Below, piece after piece: positions 33,201-42,542 of a stretch of DNA of 64,000 nt; the first letter of the stretch is position 1, and each line of letters opens with the position of its first letter. Origin of the DNA: JACCWP01 sp963801045 (GTDB lineage: Bacteria > Actinomycetota > Actinomycetes > Propionibacteriales > Nocardioidaceae). Where the stretch lies: NCBI GenBank assembly GCA_963801045.1, contig CAWDDC010000004.1:372001-436000 (forward strand), written 5' to 3'. Position numbers and translations under genes: made by a program. Under the pieces are notes generated by a model. It had not been told where the DNA came from, made no database searches, and was given only the letters and a program-made list of their open reading frames with translations.

Positions 33201-34913
33201 TCAGGGCAGCATCCACTCCAGCACGTTGGTCTGCAGGAAGACGAGCACGCACATCAGCGCGAGGAACACCAGGCTCCAGCCGACGACCTTGCGGAAGATG
33301 TCGCCCTCGCGGCCGGCCATGCCGACCGCGGCGGCGGCGATCGCGAGGTTCTGCGGCGAGATCATCTTGCCGAGCACACCGCCGGACGAGTTCGACGCCG
33401 CCATCAACGCGGGGTCGAGCCCCGCACCGCCCGCGGCCGTCACCTGCAGCGCGCCGAACAGCGAGTTCGACGAGGTGTCCGACCCGGTGACGGCGACACC
33501 GAGCCAACCGAGCACCGGCGACAGGATCGCGAACGCCGACCCGGCCTCGGCCATCCAGGTGCCGAGCGAGGTGGTCTGGCCCGATGAGTTCATCACGTAG
33601 GCGAGGCCGAGCACGGCCATCACGGTGACGATCGCGAGGGCCAGCTGGGCCCAGGTCTTCCAGTACGCCTCGAGCGCCTTCGCCGGCGAGATGCCGATGA
33701 TGGGCATCGTGATCAGGCCGGCGACGATCATCAACGTTCCCGCGGCGCCAAGCCAGTTGAGGTTGTACGTGGGCAGCGTCGACGGGTCCCCGCCCGCGGT
33801 GAGCAGCTCGAGCCCCGGCCACTGGAAGCTGTAGAAGAACGGCTCTTCCGCGAGGGCGTCCTTGATCGCCGGGATCTGCACGATGCTGAAGATCGCGATG
33901 ATGACGAGGTACGGGGCGTACGCCTTCGCCACCTCTGCCTGCGAGTCCTTCACCGGCTGACCGTCGCTGCCGACGTCGGTCGCGGTCGTCGCGGCCGCGT
34001 CGCCACCCCCCGTGGCGCGGCGACCAGTCGCCGCCGGCTCCTCCTCCCGGTCGAGCTCGCTGTACTGCTCTGCCGGCTGCCACACCCGCAACAGCACGAC
34101 CGTCGCCAGCGCGCCGGCGAGCGCAGCCACGATGTCGGTCAGCTGGACCGAGAAGTACGACGCCGTCAGCCACTGCGCCGCTGCGAAGGCGACGCCGCAC
34201 ACGATCGCCGGGATCCAGGTCTGCCGTACCCCGCGCTTGCCGTCGATGATGAACACCAGTGCCAGCGGCACGAACAGCGCGAGCACCGGTGTCTGGTGCC
34301 CGACCAGCGCGCCGAGGGCCTCGACAGTGAAGTCGTCCTGCTCGCCGGCGGGCGCGACACCCCTCGTGACCTCCGACAGCGTGACGATCGGCGTGGCGAG
34401 CGCTCCGAACGCGACCGGCGCCGTGTTGGCCACCAGCGCGAGCGTCGCCGCCTTGAGCGGCCGGAACCCGAGTGCTATCAACATCACGCTGGTGATTGCC
34501 ACCGGCGTACCGAACCCTGCCAGCGCCTCCAGCAGCGCCCCGAAGCAGAAGGCGATGATGATCGCCTGGACCCGCATGTCGTCGCTGACGGTCGCGAACG
34601 ACCGGCGCAGCACGTCGAAATGCCCGGTCGTGACGGTCATGTTGTAGACCCAGATCGCGTTGATGACGATCCACATGATCGGGAAGAACCCGAAGGCCGC
34701 GCCCTGGGTGCCGGCGAGGAGTGCCTGGTCTACCGGCATCGAGTACGCGGTAATGGCGACCACGAGGGAGACGGCCAGCGCCGCCAACCCCGAGATCCAT
34801 GCCGTGATGCGTAGGGCGCCCAGCATCACGAACAGGGTCGCGAGTGGGAGTGCGGCGACGAGGGCGGTCGCGGTGAGCGATCCACCTACGGCTTCGATGT
34901 CCGGCTGGTACAT
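33201..34913 (-). CDS. Lactate/glycolate permease (LctP/GlcA family)
   Basis: 570 residues and about 12-14 transmembrane helices. Family blocks: GFFPIMWIVINAIWVYN, FGALLEALAGFGTPVAI, GWLGVAVTGSDTSSNSLFG (the conserved TGSDTSSN) and MISPQNLAIA near the end. A charged cytoplasmic loop (about 285-325) separates the halves. The L-lactate permease family contains GlcA, the glycolate carrier, and its position downstream of glcDEF and aceB favours glycolate (and lactate) import here. 33 bases after glcF on the same strand. Last gene of the operon before the overlapping hairpins. Confidence 0.9.
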   Translation of the reverse strand: MYQPDIEAVGGSLTATALVAALPLATLFVMLGALRITAWISGLAALAVSLVVAITAYSMPVDQALLAGTQGAAFGFFPIMWIVINAIWVYNMTVTTGHFDVLRRSFATVSDDMRVQAIIIAFCFGALLEALAGFGTPVAITSVMLIALGFRPLKAATLALVANTAPVAFGALATPIVTLSEVTRGVAPAGEQDDFTVEALGALVGHQTPVLALFVPLALVFIIDGKRGVRQTWIPAIVCGVAFAAAQWLTASYFSVQLTDIVAALAGALATVVLLRVWQPAEQYSELDREEEPAATGRRATGGGDAAATTATDVGSDGQPVKDSQAEVAKAYAPYLVIIAIFSIVQIPAIKDALAEEPFFYSFQWPGLELLTAGGDPSTLPTYNLNWLGAAGTLMIVAGLITMPIIGISPAKALEAYWKTWAQLALAIVTVMAVLGLAYVMNSSGQTTSLGTWMAEAGSAFAILSPVLGWLGVAVTGSDTSSNSLFGALQVTAAGGAGLDPALMAASNSSGGVLGKMISPQNLAIAAAAVGMAGREGDIFRKVVGWSLVFLALMCVLVFLQTNVLEWMLP

Positions 34914-34946
34914 GCGTGCTGTCCCTGTCGTCGGCGGAGGGGCGGA

Positions 34947-36260
34947 TCAGCGGTCGGTCAACGTGTGCACGGGCAGTCCTGAGATCGAGGCGTCGAGCAC
35001 CTCGACCGTGTGTGCGGTGGCGATGGAGGAGGTGCCGGCCCGGCGCAGCGCGGAGGTGATCTGCAGCAGGCAGCCCGGGTTGGCGGTGACGAGCAGGTCG
35101 GCACCGGTCGCGGCCACGTGGCCGGCCTTGCGGTCACCGAGCTCGCGGGCGGCCTCGGGCTCCAGCAGGTTGTAGACGCCGGCGCTGCCGCAGCACATGC
35201 CACCCTCGGAGATCTCGCTGACGGTGAGCTCGGGCACGCCGGCCAGCAGCTCACGCGGCGGCGTGCGCACGCCCTGGGCGTGGGCCAGGTGACAGGCGTC
35301 GTGGTAGGCGACACTCACCGGCAGCGGGTGCCGCTCGGCGACCGGGCCGAGCTCGACCAGGATCTCGGTGACGTCGCGGACCTTGGCGGCGAACTCCTCG
35401 GCCCGATGGGCGTACGACGGGTCGTCGCGGAGCAGCGTGGCGTACTCCTTCATCGACGAGCCGCAGCCCGCGGAGTTGACGACGACGTACTCCACGCCGG
35501 CGTCGGCGAAGCTGTCCACCAGTCGGCGGGCGAAGCGTTGCGCCTCCGCCTCCCTGCCGGTGTGCAGGCTGAGCGCACCGCAGCAGCCCTGCGTCGGCGG
35601 CACGACCACGTGGCAGCCCTCGGCGGATAGCACCCGGGCGGTGGCGGCGTTGACGTCGGGGAAGAACTCGCGCTGCACGCAGCCGGTGAGCATGCCCACC
35701 ACGGCCCGACGCTCGCCCAGCGCGGGCACCTCGTGCGGCAGGGCGGTGCGGCGGCGGATCGGCGGTGCCACCGCCTCCATGGTGCGCAGCGTCGGTGACA
35801 GCCGCTCGAGCAGGCCGCTCCTGCGCATCACCCGCTGCAGCCCGCTGCGCTGGTAGGCCGCCAGCGGCCCGCGCATGGCCCGCAGCCGTCGGGGGTAGGG
35901 AAAGACCGCGAAGATCGACTCGCGCAGGAGTCGCTGCCGGCGCGGCCGCCGGTGCTGGGTCTCGACCTGGGCCCGCGCCGTCTCGATGATGCGGTCGTAC
36001 TGCACTCCTGACGGGCACGCGGTGACGCACGCCATGCAGCCCAGGCACGCGTCGAGGTGCCCGACCGTCGACTCGGGCAGCACCCCGGTGTGCGCCGCCT
36101 GCTCGACCAGGTGGATGCGCCCGCGCGGGGAGTCCATCTCCTCGCCCCACAGCGAGTACGTCGGGCAGGTGGGCAGGCAGAAGCCGCAGTGCACGCAGTC
36201 GTCGAGGTCGTCCTTCAGCTGCTGGGTGGCGTCGAAGCGGGCGTTGGGCGCGGCGGTCAT
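34947..36260 (-). CDS. glcF: Glycolate oxidase iron-sulfur subunit
   Basis: 437 residues. Two [4Fe-4S] motifs at the N-terminus: CVHCGFCLPTCP (about 22-33) and CLGCMACVTACP (about 73-84). Two CCG (cysteine-rich) domains follow: TQGCCGALS and GGMCCGSAGVYNL. GlcF passes electrons from the GlcD flavin to the membrane quinone pool. Start ATG 36260 overlaps the glcE stop (TGATG). Full-length for the family. It completes a D-E-F set encoded in the expected order on the minus strand. Confidence 0.95.
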   Translation of the reverse strand: MTAAPNARFDATQQLKDDLDDCVHCGFCLPTCPTYSLWGEEMDSPRGRIHLVEQAAHTGVLPESTVGHLDACLGCMACVTACPSGVQYDRIIETARAQVETQHRRPRRQRLLRESIFAVFPYPRRLRAMRGPLAAYQRSGLQRVMRRSGLLERLSPTLRTMEAVAPPIRRRTALPHEVPALGERRAVVGMLTGCVQREFFPDVNAATARVLSAEGCHVVVPPTQGCCGALSLHTGREAEAQRFARRLVDSFADAGVEYVVVNSAGCGSSMKEYATLLRDDPSYAHRAEEFAAKVRDVTEILVELGPVAERHPLPVSVAYHDACHLAHAQGVRTPPRELLAGVPELTVSEISEGGMCCGSAGVYNLLEPEAARELGDRKAGHVAATGADLLVTANPGCLLQITSALRRAGTSSIATAHTVEVLDASISGLPVHTLTDR

Positions 36261-37507
36261 CAGATCCCTCCCACGAAGCGGCCGGGGGCGAACCGGTGGC
36301 CGGGGTCGAACTCGTCCTTGACCCGGCGCATCAGGTCGATCGCGGGCACCGGCCCCCAGCAGTCGACCCGCTCCCGCACGGCGGGCGGAGCCTGCAGCGC
36401 TACCGCGCTGCCACCGGTGGCGGTCTCCCGCAGCGCCGTGACGGTGGCCGCCTGGTCCGCGGGGTCACCGGCGACGACGGCGTGCAGCACGCCGACGCCC
36501 GCGCTGCCCTGCACCCGGCACCGCACCCCGTGCCGCTGCTCGACGGCGCGGGCGGTGTCGAGCACGCCGGCCACCCCGGTGAGCGGCACCGCGACCTTGA
36601 CCACCACGTCGTCGGGCCCGGCGTCCACCCGGGCCAGCTGGTCGGTCGTCGTCGCCGACGTGTCCTCGGTCGCACCGAGCGCCCGCGCGGCCTCGTCGGA
36701 TCGGTCGGCCACGCCGCGCTCGGTGCCCTCCAGCAGCACCAGCACGGTCGCGTCATCGGCACCGGGCTCACGGCGCACCTCGACCGCGCTCGGCGCGAGC
36801 TGCGACCCGGCGAGCTCGAGTGCGACGGCCGCGGCCTCGGGGTGGGGGAGGGTCCGGGCCAGCCAGCGGGACTCCGGGGGCAGCGGGTGCAGCCGCACCA
36901 CCAGCTGGGTGATCAGGCCGAGGGTGCCCCACGCGCCGCCGAGCAGCTTGGCGAGGTCGTAGCCGGCGACGTTCTTGACCACCTTGCCGCCGGACTTGGA
37001 CACGACCCCGTCGCCGCGGACCATCGTGGTGCCGACCACCAGGTCGCGCGGGGTGCCGTAGAGCATCCGCCGCGGACCGCTGCGGGTGGTCGACATCGCA
37101 CCGGCGACGCTCGACCCCGGCAGGGGCTGGTCGAGGGCCAGCTGCTGACCCTGCCCGCCGACGTGCTCGTTGATCGCGTCGATTCTGGCGCCGGCCTGCA
37201 CCACGCACACCAGGTCGCCGGCGACGTGCTCGACGACGGCATCCATCCGGTGCGTGCTCACGACCAGGTCGACCCGGTCCGGCGGCGGCCCCCAGTGCAA
37301 GGCGGTCCCGCGGCCCCGTACGAGCACGAACAGGTCGTGCGCCGCCGCCGCGGTGAGCAGGGCGGACGCCTCCTGGGTCGAGCCGGGAGCGGCGGTGAAC
37401 CGGGGGGTGACGCCGCCGACCGCGTCGCCGTCGGTCGCCTCCGCCGCGTGGCCGCCGACAGCGGCGGTCAGGTCGTCGAGCAGCGCGGTACCGGTGGCGG
37501 CGGGCAT
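36260..37507 (-). CDS. glcE: Glycolate oxidase subunit GlcE (FAD-binding)
   Basis: 415 residues with a PCMH-type FAD domain (about 40-225: VLVRGRGTALHWG, PGSSVAGAMSTTRSGPRR, GGKVVKNVAGYDLAKLLGGAWGTLG) and a C-terminal cap domain. GlcE is the second flavin-type subunit needed for an active GlcDEF complex. ATG 37507 was chosen because the longer frame upstream is proline-rich and lies inside glcD. TGATG overlaps at both ends show tight translational coupling with glcD and glcF. Slightly longer than E. coli GlcE (350) owing to the cap. Confidence 0.92.
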   Translation of the reverse strand: MPAATGTALLDDLTAAVGGHAAEATDGDAVGGVTPRFTAAPGSTQEASALLTAAAAHDLFVLVRGRGTALHWGPPPDRVDLVVSTHRMDAVVEHVAGDLVCVVQAGARIDAINEHVGGQGQQLALDQPLPGSSVAGAMSTTRSGPRRMLYGTPRDLVVGTTMVRGDGVVSKSGGKVVKNVAGYDLAKLLGGAWGTLGLITQLVVRLHPLPPESRWLARTLPHPEAAAVALELAGSQLAPSAVEVRREPGADDATVLVLLEGTERGVADRSDEAARALGATEDTSATTTDQLARVDAGPDDVVVKVAVPLTGVAGVLDTARAVEQRHGVRCRVQGSAGVGVLHAVVAGDPADQAATVTALRETATGGSAVALQAPPAVRERVDCWGPVPAIDLMRRVKDEFDPGHRFAPGRFVGGI

Positions 37508-39027
37508 CAGAAGACCTCCGCCAGGCCCGCCTCCTGCAGCGGGTGGGCGCCCTGGCGCCGGCCGGGGCGCTCGCCGCACAGCCGCGGCGTGGGGAAGACC
37601 TTGCCCGGGTTGGACAGGTGCCGCGGGTCGAACGCGCAGCGCAGCAGCTGCATGGTGTCGAGGTCGTCGGGGCCGAACATGTCGGCCATGTACGGCGCCT
37701 TGTCGGCACCGACGCCGTGCTCACCGGTGATCGAGCCGCCGTGCTCGAGGCACAGCGCCAGGATCTGGCCGGAGACGTGCTCGGCCCGCTCGGTCTCCCC
37801 GTCGTTCTCCGCGTCGAACAGCACCAGCGGGTGGAGGTTGCCGTCGCCGGCGTGGAAGACGTTGGCGACCCGGATGCCCGCGTCATCGGCCAGCACACCG
37901 ATGCGGTGCAGCACCTCCGACAGCGCGGTGCGCGGGATCACGCCGTCCTGGACGATGTAGTCGGGGCTGATGCGCCCGACCGCCGCGAACGCGGACTTGC
38001 GCCCCCGCCAGATCAGCGCCCGCTCGGTGTCGTCGGCCGCCTGCCGGATCTCGAACGACCCCGACTCCTCGCAGTGCCGGATGACCTCGTCCAGCTGGGC
38101 GTCGACCTCGGCGCTCGGGCCGTCCAGCTCGATCACCAGCACCGCGCCCGCCCCGGCGGGGTAGCCGCACTGCACGGCCTCCTCGGCGGCCTCGATGGCC
38201 AGCGCGTCCATCATCTCGATCGCCGCGGGGACGACGCCGGCGCCGATGATCGCGGAGGTCGCGGTACCCGCGTCGTCGGTGCTGCGGAAGCCGGCCAGCA
38301 GCGTGCGCACGCTCTGCGGGCTCCGGGTGAGCTTGACGGTCACCTCGGTGACGACACCGAGCGTGCCCTCCGAGCCGACCACGGTGCCGAGCAGGTCGTA
38401 GCCGGGTGCGTCCGGGGCGGTGGTGCCGAGCGTCGTCTCCCGGCCGTCGGGCGTCACCATCTCGACCGACAGCACGTGGTTGGTGGTGAAGCCGTACTTG
38501 AGGCAGTGCGCGCCGCCGGAGTTCTCCGCCACGTTGCCGCCGATCGAGCAGATCTGCTGGCTGCTCGGGTCGGGTGCGTAGTAGTAGCCGTGCGGCTTGG
38601 CCGCCGCGCTCACGTCCAGGTTGATCACGCCCGGCTGCACGGTCGCGCGCTGCGCGAGCGGGTCGACGTGCAGGATGTCGCGCATCTGGCTGAGCACGAT
38701 CAGCGCCCCGTCGGCCACCGGCAGCGCCCCGCCGGAGAGCCCCGTGCCCGACCCGCGGGCCACGAACGGGACGCCGAGGTCGTGGCAGGCGTCGAGCGCC
38801 TCGCGCACCTGCTCGGCGCCGGTGGCCAGCACGACGACAGCAGGCACCACGGCGTAGGCCGCCAGGCCGTCGCACTCGTACGTACGCCTGCGTGCCTCGT
38901 CGGTCAACACCGACTTCTCGCCGAGCGAGGCCGTGAGCCTCGCGACCAGCGCCTCGACCGCCGCCGAGCCACGCGCGTCGGCGTCGTGCTCGGTGTCAGC
39001 CTGGGTCGTGGTCGGGTGCGTGGTCAT
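37507..39027 (-). CDS. glcD: Glycolate oxidase subunit GlcD (FAD-linked)
   Basis: 506 residues. FAD-binding PCMH domain (about 65-245: PFVARGSGTGLSGGALPV and SSQQICSIGGNVAENSGGAHCLKYG) and FAD-oxidase C domain (about 280-480: VFHAGDGNLHPLVLFD, with GSITGEHGVGADK near the end). This is the catalytic subunit oxidising glycolate (and D-lactate) to glyoxylate. ATG 39027 overlaps the aceB stop by 4 bases. The coupling places glyoxylate production and use on one mRNA. Close relatives include D-lactate dehydrogenases, but the E/F partners point to glycolate oxidase. Confidence 0.94.
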   Translation of the reverse strand: MTTHPTTTQADTEHDADARGSAAVEALVARLTASLGEKSVLTDEARRRTYECDGLAAYAVVPAVVVLATGAEQVREALDACHDLGVPFVARGSGTGLSGGALPVADGALIVLSQMRDILHVDPLAQRATVQPGVINLDVSAAAKPHGYYYAPDPSSQQICSIGGNVAENSGGAHCLKYGFTTNHVLSVEMVTPDGRETTLGTTAPDAPGYDLLGTVVGSEGTLGVVTEVTVKLTRSPQSVRTLLAGFRSTDDAGTATSAIIGAGVVPAAIEMMDALAIEAAEEAVQCGYPAGAGAVLVIELDGPSAEVDAQLDEVIRHCEESGSFEIRQAADDTERALIWRGRKSAFAAVGRISPDYIVQDGVIPRTALSEVLHRIGVLADDAGIRVANVFHAGDGNLHPLVLFDAENDGETERAEHVSGQILALCLEHGGSITGEHGVGADKAPYMADMFGPDDLDTMQLLRCAFDPRHLSNPGKVFPTPRLCGERPGRRQGAHPLQEAGLAEVF

Positions 39028-40655
39028 GGCATCCGTTCGTAGGCGGGGAGCGTGAGGAACTCGGCGAAGTCGTCGGCCAGCGCCATCTCCCGGTAGAGCG
39101 CCTTGGCGTCGTCGTACCGGCCCTTGCCGAACGCCTCGTCGCCGATGACCTCGCGGATGCGCTCGAGCTCCTCGTCGATGACCTCGTCGGCCCACTCGCG
39201 GGTGACCTCGCGGCGGCCGCCGTCCTCGGTCTCGATCTCGACGTTGAGGGCGATCCACTGCCAGACCTGTGCGCGCGAGATCTCCGCGGTGGCGGCGTCC
39301 TCCATCAGCCCGTAGATGGCGACCGCGCCGCTGCCGGCGAGCCAGGCGTTGAGGTACTGCAGGCCGACGCTGACGTTGTTGCGGAGCCCGGCCTCGGTCA
39401 TGTCGCCCTCGGTGGACTTCACGTCCAGCAGGTCGGCGGCGGACACGTCGACGTCCGCACGCAGGTTGTCGAGCTGGTTGGGACTGTCCCCGAGGTACTT
39501 GTCGAAGACCTCCTGGCAGATCGGCACCAGGTCGGGGTGCGCCACCCAGGAGCCGTCGTAGCCGGCCTTGGCCTCGCGCTCCTTGTCCTCCCGGACCTTG
39601 GCCAGCGCCTTGTCGTTGACCTCCTTGTCGCGCCGGCTCGGGATGAACGCCGCCATCCCGCCGATCGCGTGCGCACCGCGCTTGTGGCAGGTGCGCACCA
39701 GCAGCTCGGCGTACGCCCGCATGAACGGCGCCGTCATCGTCACCGCGTTGCGGTCGGGCAGCAGGAAGTCGGTGCCCCGGGTGCGGAACTTCTTGATCAC
39801 GCTGAACAGGTAGTCCCAGCGGCCGGCGTTGAGGCCCGCCGAGTGCTCGCGCAGCTCGTAGAGGATCTCCTCCATCTGGAACGCGGCCGGGTAGGTCTCG
39901 ATCAGCACGGTGGCGCGTACGGTGCCGCGCGGGATGCCGACCGCCTCCTGGGCGCGGACGAACACGTCGTTCCAGAGCCGCGCCTCGAGGTGGTGCTCCA
40001 TCTTCGGCAGGTAGAAGTACGGTCCGCGGCCGGCGTCGATCTGCGCCTGGCCGGAGTGCAGCAGGTAGAGCGCGAAGTCGAAGATCCCGCCGGAGACCGG
40101 CTGGTCGTCGACGAGCACGTGCTTCTCCGGCAGGTGCCAGCCGCGCGGCCGGACCACCGGGACGGCGTGCGGGCCGTCGTTGAGCGCGTACTCCTTGCCG
40201 TCGGCCTGTGTGAACGCGAGCGACCCGTCGATGGAGTCACGCAGGTTGGCCTGCCCGGCGAGCATGTTCTCGAACAGCGGCGAGTTGGCGTCCTCGAAGT
40301 CGGCGAGCCAGACCTTCGCGCCGGAGTTGAGGGCGTTGATCGCCATCTTCTTGTCCGTCGGCCCGGTGATCTCGACCCGGCGGTCCTCGATGCCGGGCGC
40401 GGGCGGCGCCACCCGCCAGTCGGGGTCCTCGCGCACGTCCTTGGTCTCGTCGGCGAAGTCCAGGGTGCCGCCGCTGTCCAGCTCCGCGGAACGGGCGGTG
40501 CGCTGCTCGAGCAGCTCGGCCCGGCGGGACTGGAACGTCCGGTGCAGGTCGGCGACCAGCTCCAACGCCTCGGTGGTCAGCACCCGGTCCAGCAGAGCGG
40601 GGTCGGACAGGTCGCTCGGCTGGACGGTGACACGGACGCCGGGGGGCAGATCCAC
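39024..40655 (-). CDS. aceB: Malate synthase A
   Basis: 543 residues. It condenses glyoxylate with acetyl-CoA to malate. The family signature REHSAGLNAGRWDYLFS (about 270) is complete, and KVWLADFEDANSP, RGWHLPEKHVLVDD and the KMEHHLEARLW block are conserved. Length fits the A form (about 530), not the 720-residue G form. GTG 40655 has GGAAGAGAGG 8-17 bases upstream. First gene of the minus-strand aceB-glcDEF-permease operon; no isocitrate lyase is encoded in the window, so its glyoxylate likely comes from glycolate in this context. Confidence 0.96.
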   Translation of the reverse strand: MDLPPGVRVTVQPSDLSDPALLDRVLTTEALELVADLHRTFQSRRAELLEQRTARSAELDSGGTLDFADETKDVREDPDWRVAPPAPGIEDRRVEITGPTDKKMAINALNSGAKVWLADFEDANSPLFENMLAGQANLRDSIDGSLAFTQADGKEYALNDGPHAVPVVRPRGWHLPEKHVLVDDQPVSGGIFDFALYLLHSGQAQIDAGRGPYFYLPKMEHHLEARLWNDVFVRAQEAVGIPRGTVRATVLIETYPAAFQMEEILYELREHSAGLNAGRWDYLFSVIKKFRTRGTDFLLPDRNAVTMTAPFMRAYAELLVRTCHKRGAHAIGGMAAFIPSRRDKEVNDKALAKVREDKEREAKAGYDGSWVAHPDLVPICQEVFDKYLGDSPNQLDNLRADVDVSAADLLDVKSTEGDMTEAGLRNNVSVGLQYLNAWLAGSGAVAIYGLMEDAATAEISRAQVWQWIALNVEIETEDGGRREVTREWADEVIDEELERIREVIGDEAFGKGRYDDAKALYREMALADDFAEFLTLPAYERMP

Positions 40656-40685
40656 GGTGGCCTCTCTTCCGGATCGTGGAAGTTT

Positions 40686-40716
40686 CGTTGCATTTTGCGG
40701 AAGTCGATTCGCAACG
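40686..40716. promoter_or_regulatory. Inverted repeat upstream of aceB (candidate operator)
   Basis: CGTTGC (40686-40691) and GCAACG (40711-40716) flank a 19-base spacer that itself holds TTTTGCGGAA. The site is 31-61 bases upstream of the aceB start, in an otherwise AT-richer patch of the divergent aceB/guaB gap. A glycolate or glyoxylate-sensing regulator (GntR/IclR type) is plausible but not shown. Confidence 0.45.
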
Positions 40717-40890
40717 TAGACCAGCCTCGGGCCGGGCGCCACCTGCCCTGTTTGTCCCGGTCGCCGAGCGTGCCGGGACGCGAGCCGAACGGGCGGGCGC
40801 GCGCCCTCGGCCCGCGGCGCGGACGGCGGGGCTGCGGGGGCGCGCTTGGCTAGCATGGGGGCCTGCCGCCCCGCGACCCGGAAAGGGCTG

Positions 40891-42417
40891 ATGGACACCT
40901 CTCCCGGCGATCTCACCGCCGACCAGACCGGCTTCGCCCCGCTCGGCCTCACCTTCGACGACGTGCTGCTGCTGCCCGGTGAGACCGACGTCGTGCCCAG
41001 CGAGGTCGACACCAGCTCCCGGCTGACCCGGGGGATCACCGTCGCCGTTCCGCTGCTGTCGGCGGCCATGGACACGGTCACCGAGGCGCGGATGGCGATC
41101 GCGATGGCCCGCCAGGGCGGGGTGGGCGTGCTGCACCGCAACCTCTCGGTCGCCGACCAGGCGCACGAGGTCGACGTGGTGAAGCGCTCGGAGTCGGGCA
41201 TGGTGAGCGACCCGGTCACCGTGGGGCCGGACGCCACCATCGCCGAGCTCGACGCGCTGTGTGCCAAGTACCGCGTCTCCGGCCTGCCGGTCGTCACCGA
41301 CGACCGCACCCTGCTGGGGATCATCACCAACCGCGACCTGCTGTTCGTGCCCGCGGTGGAGTTCCCCGTCCGCCGGGTGCGCGAGCTGATGACGTCGATG
41401 CCGCTGGTGACCGCGCCGGTCGGCATCGCGACCGACGACGCCGCCGCGCTGCTGGCCAAGCACAAGGTCGAGAAGCTGCCGCTGGTCGACTCCGAGGGCC
41501 GGCTGGCCGGTCTGATCACCGTCAAGGACTTCGTCAAGACCGAGAAGTACCCACGCGCCACCAAGGACGACGAGGGGCGGCTGCGGGTCGCAGCGGCGAT
41601 CGGGTTCTTCGGCGACGCGTGGGAGCGCGCGGGCGCCCTGGTCGAGGCCGGCGTCGACGTGCTGGTGGTCGACACCGCGCACGGGCACGCCCGGCTGCTG
41701 CTCGACATGGTGCGCCGGGTCAAGGCCGACCCCGCCATGGCGCACGTGCAGGTGATCGGCGGCAACGTGGCCACCCGCGCCGGCGCACAGGCACTCGTCG
41801 ACGGTGGCGTCGACGCCGTCAAGGTCGGTGTGGGTCCCGGCTCGATCTGCACCACCCGCGTCGTCGCCGGGGTGGGGGTGCCGCAGATCTCCGCCATCCA
41901 CGAGGCCGCCCAGGCCTGCCGCGCCGCTGGCGTGCCGGTGATCGGCGACGGTGGCCTGCAGTACTCCGGCGACATCGCCAAGGCGCTCGTCGCCGGCGCC
42001 GACACCGTGATGCTGGGCTCGCTGCTCGCCGGCTGCGACGAGAGCCCCGGGGACCTGGTGTTCATCAACGGCAAGCAGTTCAAGCAGTACCGCGGCATGG
42101 GCTCGCTCGGGGCGATGGCCTCGCGGGGACGGGTGTCGTACTCGAAGGACCGCTACTTCCAGGCCGACGTCGACACCGACGACCAGATCGTGCCCGAGGG
42201 CATCGAGGGCCAGGTCCCCTACCGGGGTCCGCTGTCCGCGGTCGCCCACCAGCTGGTCGGCGGGCTGCACCAGTCGATGTTCTACGTCGGCGCGCAGGAC
42301 ATCACCGAGCTCAAGGAGCGGGGCCGGTTCGTGCGGATCTCCGCCGCCGGTCTCAAGGAGAGCCACCCGCACGACATCCAGATGACGGTCGAGGCGCCCA
42401 ACTACACCGCGCACTGA
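40891..42417 (+). CDS. guaB: Inosine-5'-monophosphate dehydrogenase
   Basis: 508 residues. It oxidises IMP to XMP with NAD+, the first committed step to GMP. The catalytic-cysteine loop GPGSICTTR (about 315), the mobile FxGYRGMGS-type segment KQYRGMGSLGAM and the C-terminal EGIEGQVPYRG flap are present. Two CBS domains occupy about 105-220 (VSGLPVVTDDRTLLGIITNRD, KLPLVDSEGRLAGLITVKD). ATG 40891 has GGAAAGGG 5-11 bases upstream; an in-frame start at 40846 lacks it. TAGCAT at 40851 is a weak -10 candidate. guaB3 is next, guaA 18 kb further. Confidence 0.97.
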   Translation: MDTSPGDLTADQTGFAPLGLTFDDVLLLPGETDVVPSEVDTSSRLTRGITVAVPLLSAAMDTVTEARMAIAMARQGGVGVLHRNLSVADQAHEVDVVKRSESGMVSDPVTVGPDATIAELDALCAKYRVSGLPVVTDDRTLLGIITNRDLLFVPAVEFPVRRVRELMTSMPLVTAPVGIATDDAAALLAKHKVEKLPLVDSEGRLAGLITVKDFVKTEKYPRATKDDEGRLRVAAAIGFFGDAWERAGALVEAGVDVLVVDTAHGHARLLLDMVRRVKADPAMAHVQVIGGNVATRAGAQALVDGGVDAVKVGVGPGSICTTRVVAGVGVPQISAIHEAAQACRAAGVPVIGDGGLQYSGDIAKALVAGADTVMLGSLLAGCDESPGDLVFINGKQFKQYRGMGSLGAMASRGRVSYSKDRYFQADVDTDDQIVPEGIEGQVPYRGPLSAVAHQLVGGLHQSMFYVGAQDITELKERGRFVRISAAGLKESHPHDIQMTVEAPNYTAH

Positions 42418-42441
42418 CTCCTGCGGCTGACCGCGCCGCCG

Positions 42442-42502
42442 GTCGACTGGCGCGAAGTCGGGCTTCCGGCCCGGCGGCCAGCCCGGTTTCGCGCCACTCG
42501 AC
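42442..42502. terminator. Long imperfect hairpin between guaB and guaB3
   Basis: Outer arms GTCGACTGGCGCGAA (42442-42456) and TTCGCGCCACTCGAC (42488-42502) match at 14 of 15 positions. An inner stem CGGGCT/AGCCCG (42459-42464/42480-42485) extends it. It sits 24 bases after the guaB stop and 28 bases before the guaB3 -10 hexamer, fitting a guaB terminator. Confidence 0.65.
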
Positions 42503-42530
42503 GGCGGAGCGGGCCTCGATCGGGCGCGGA

Positions 42531-42536
42531 TAGCCT
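42531..42536 (+). promoter_or_regulatory. -10 element of guaB3, leaderless type
   Basis: TAGCCT followed by 6 bases and ATG 42543. Confidence 0.6.
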
Positions 42537-42542
42537 GTCGGC

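Noticed and set aside
40656..42098. Upstream continuation of the aceB frame, antisense to guaB
   Set aside because: The conserved malate synthase N-terminus and a good ribosome-binding site place the start at 40655; the rest overlaps guaB and is Ser/Ala-rich nonsense.
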